Source of the DNA: an uncultured Bacilli bacterium
Lineage (GTDB): Bacteria > Bacillota_I > Bacilli_A > RF39 > UBA660
Length of the DNA stretch: 20,781 bases
Direction: 5' to 3'
NCBI GenBank assembly: GCA_947631285.1
Contig: CANRKS010000010.1
Coordinates: forward strand, 1-20,781
Part shown: in pieces, positions 20,766 through 20,781 of the stretch
Numbering within the stretch: the stretch's first letter is position 1
How the letters are laid out: every line of letters starts with the position of its first letter
Made by a program: the position numbers and the translations under genes
Notes under the pieces: model-generated
Told to the model about the DNA's origin: nothing
What the model saw: only the letters and a program-made list of their open reading frames with translations
Databases searched by the model: none

Positions 20766-20781
20766 ATTATAGAACCATAAA

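Noticed and set aside
1..20781. CRISPR array, riboswitch, T-box, IS element, prophage or UGA-Trp code
   Set aside because: No regular repeat-spacer pattern, no recognisable riboswitch or T-box leader, no transposase apart from the Xer-type recombinase, and UGA is used as a stop.

Overview
The window looks like chromosomal DNA from an uncultured, very AT-rich member of the Bacillota (Bacilli/RF39-like or a neighbouring low-GC lineage). This is inferred from the base composition, Shine-Dalgarno (SD) sites of the AGGAGG/AGGTGA type, SipW-type exported proteins and a TIGR04086-type membrane protein. UGA serves as a stop (for example at 7411-7413 and 19480-19482) and Trp is encoded by TGG, so this is not a UGA-Trp mollicute. 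No phage, insertion sequence or CRISPR array is visible.

Layout, left to right. 1-413 holds the start of gpsA (minus strand, runs off the left edge). A divergent Xer-type tyrosine recombinase follows; its promoter implies a nearly leaderless mRNA. A 47-residue Asn/Ser/Arg repeat protein (1428-1571) lies tail-to-tail with it. Next come a ZIP metal transporter, about 400 bp of AT-rich non-coding DNA with a run of adjoining palindromes (2696-2774), a two-gene unit (HTH regulator plus Cys-rich membrane protein), and a DUF421 protein divergent from a TIGR04086-type protein. Then follow a secreted SipW-type protein of 526 residues, a small membrane protein and tgt.

The core (8944-19273) is mostly minus strand. 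Read in its own direction it runs obg, a second SipW-type protein, ruvA, ruvB, folD, glyA, a two-domain thyX, pyrH, tmk and queA. A plus-strand gene of unknown function then separates queA from tgt. folD-glyA-thyX-pyrH-tmk forms a compact set for methylene-tetrahydrofolate and dTMP supply: GlyA makes and FolD interconverts CH2-THF, ThyX uses it on dUMP, and PyrH and Tmk phosphorylate UMP and dTMP. Junctions are tight (8-nt overlaps, a 1-nt gap), and in two places a terminator stem appears to contain the -35 box of the next gene. RuvAB resolves Holliday junctions, QueA and Tgt make queuosine, and Obg is a ribosome-associated GTPase.

The right end has a tRNA-Lys(CTT) divergent from obg, a HAD-family protein and an SH3-domain anchored protein. 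Several promoters share an extended -10 (TGNTATAAT). No complete new system is proven. The most unusual items are the palindrome cluster, the RSNN-repeat mini-protein, the HTH/Cys-rich pair, the two dissimilar SipW-type proteins and the tandem ThyX.
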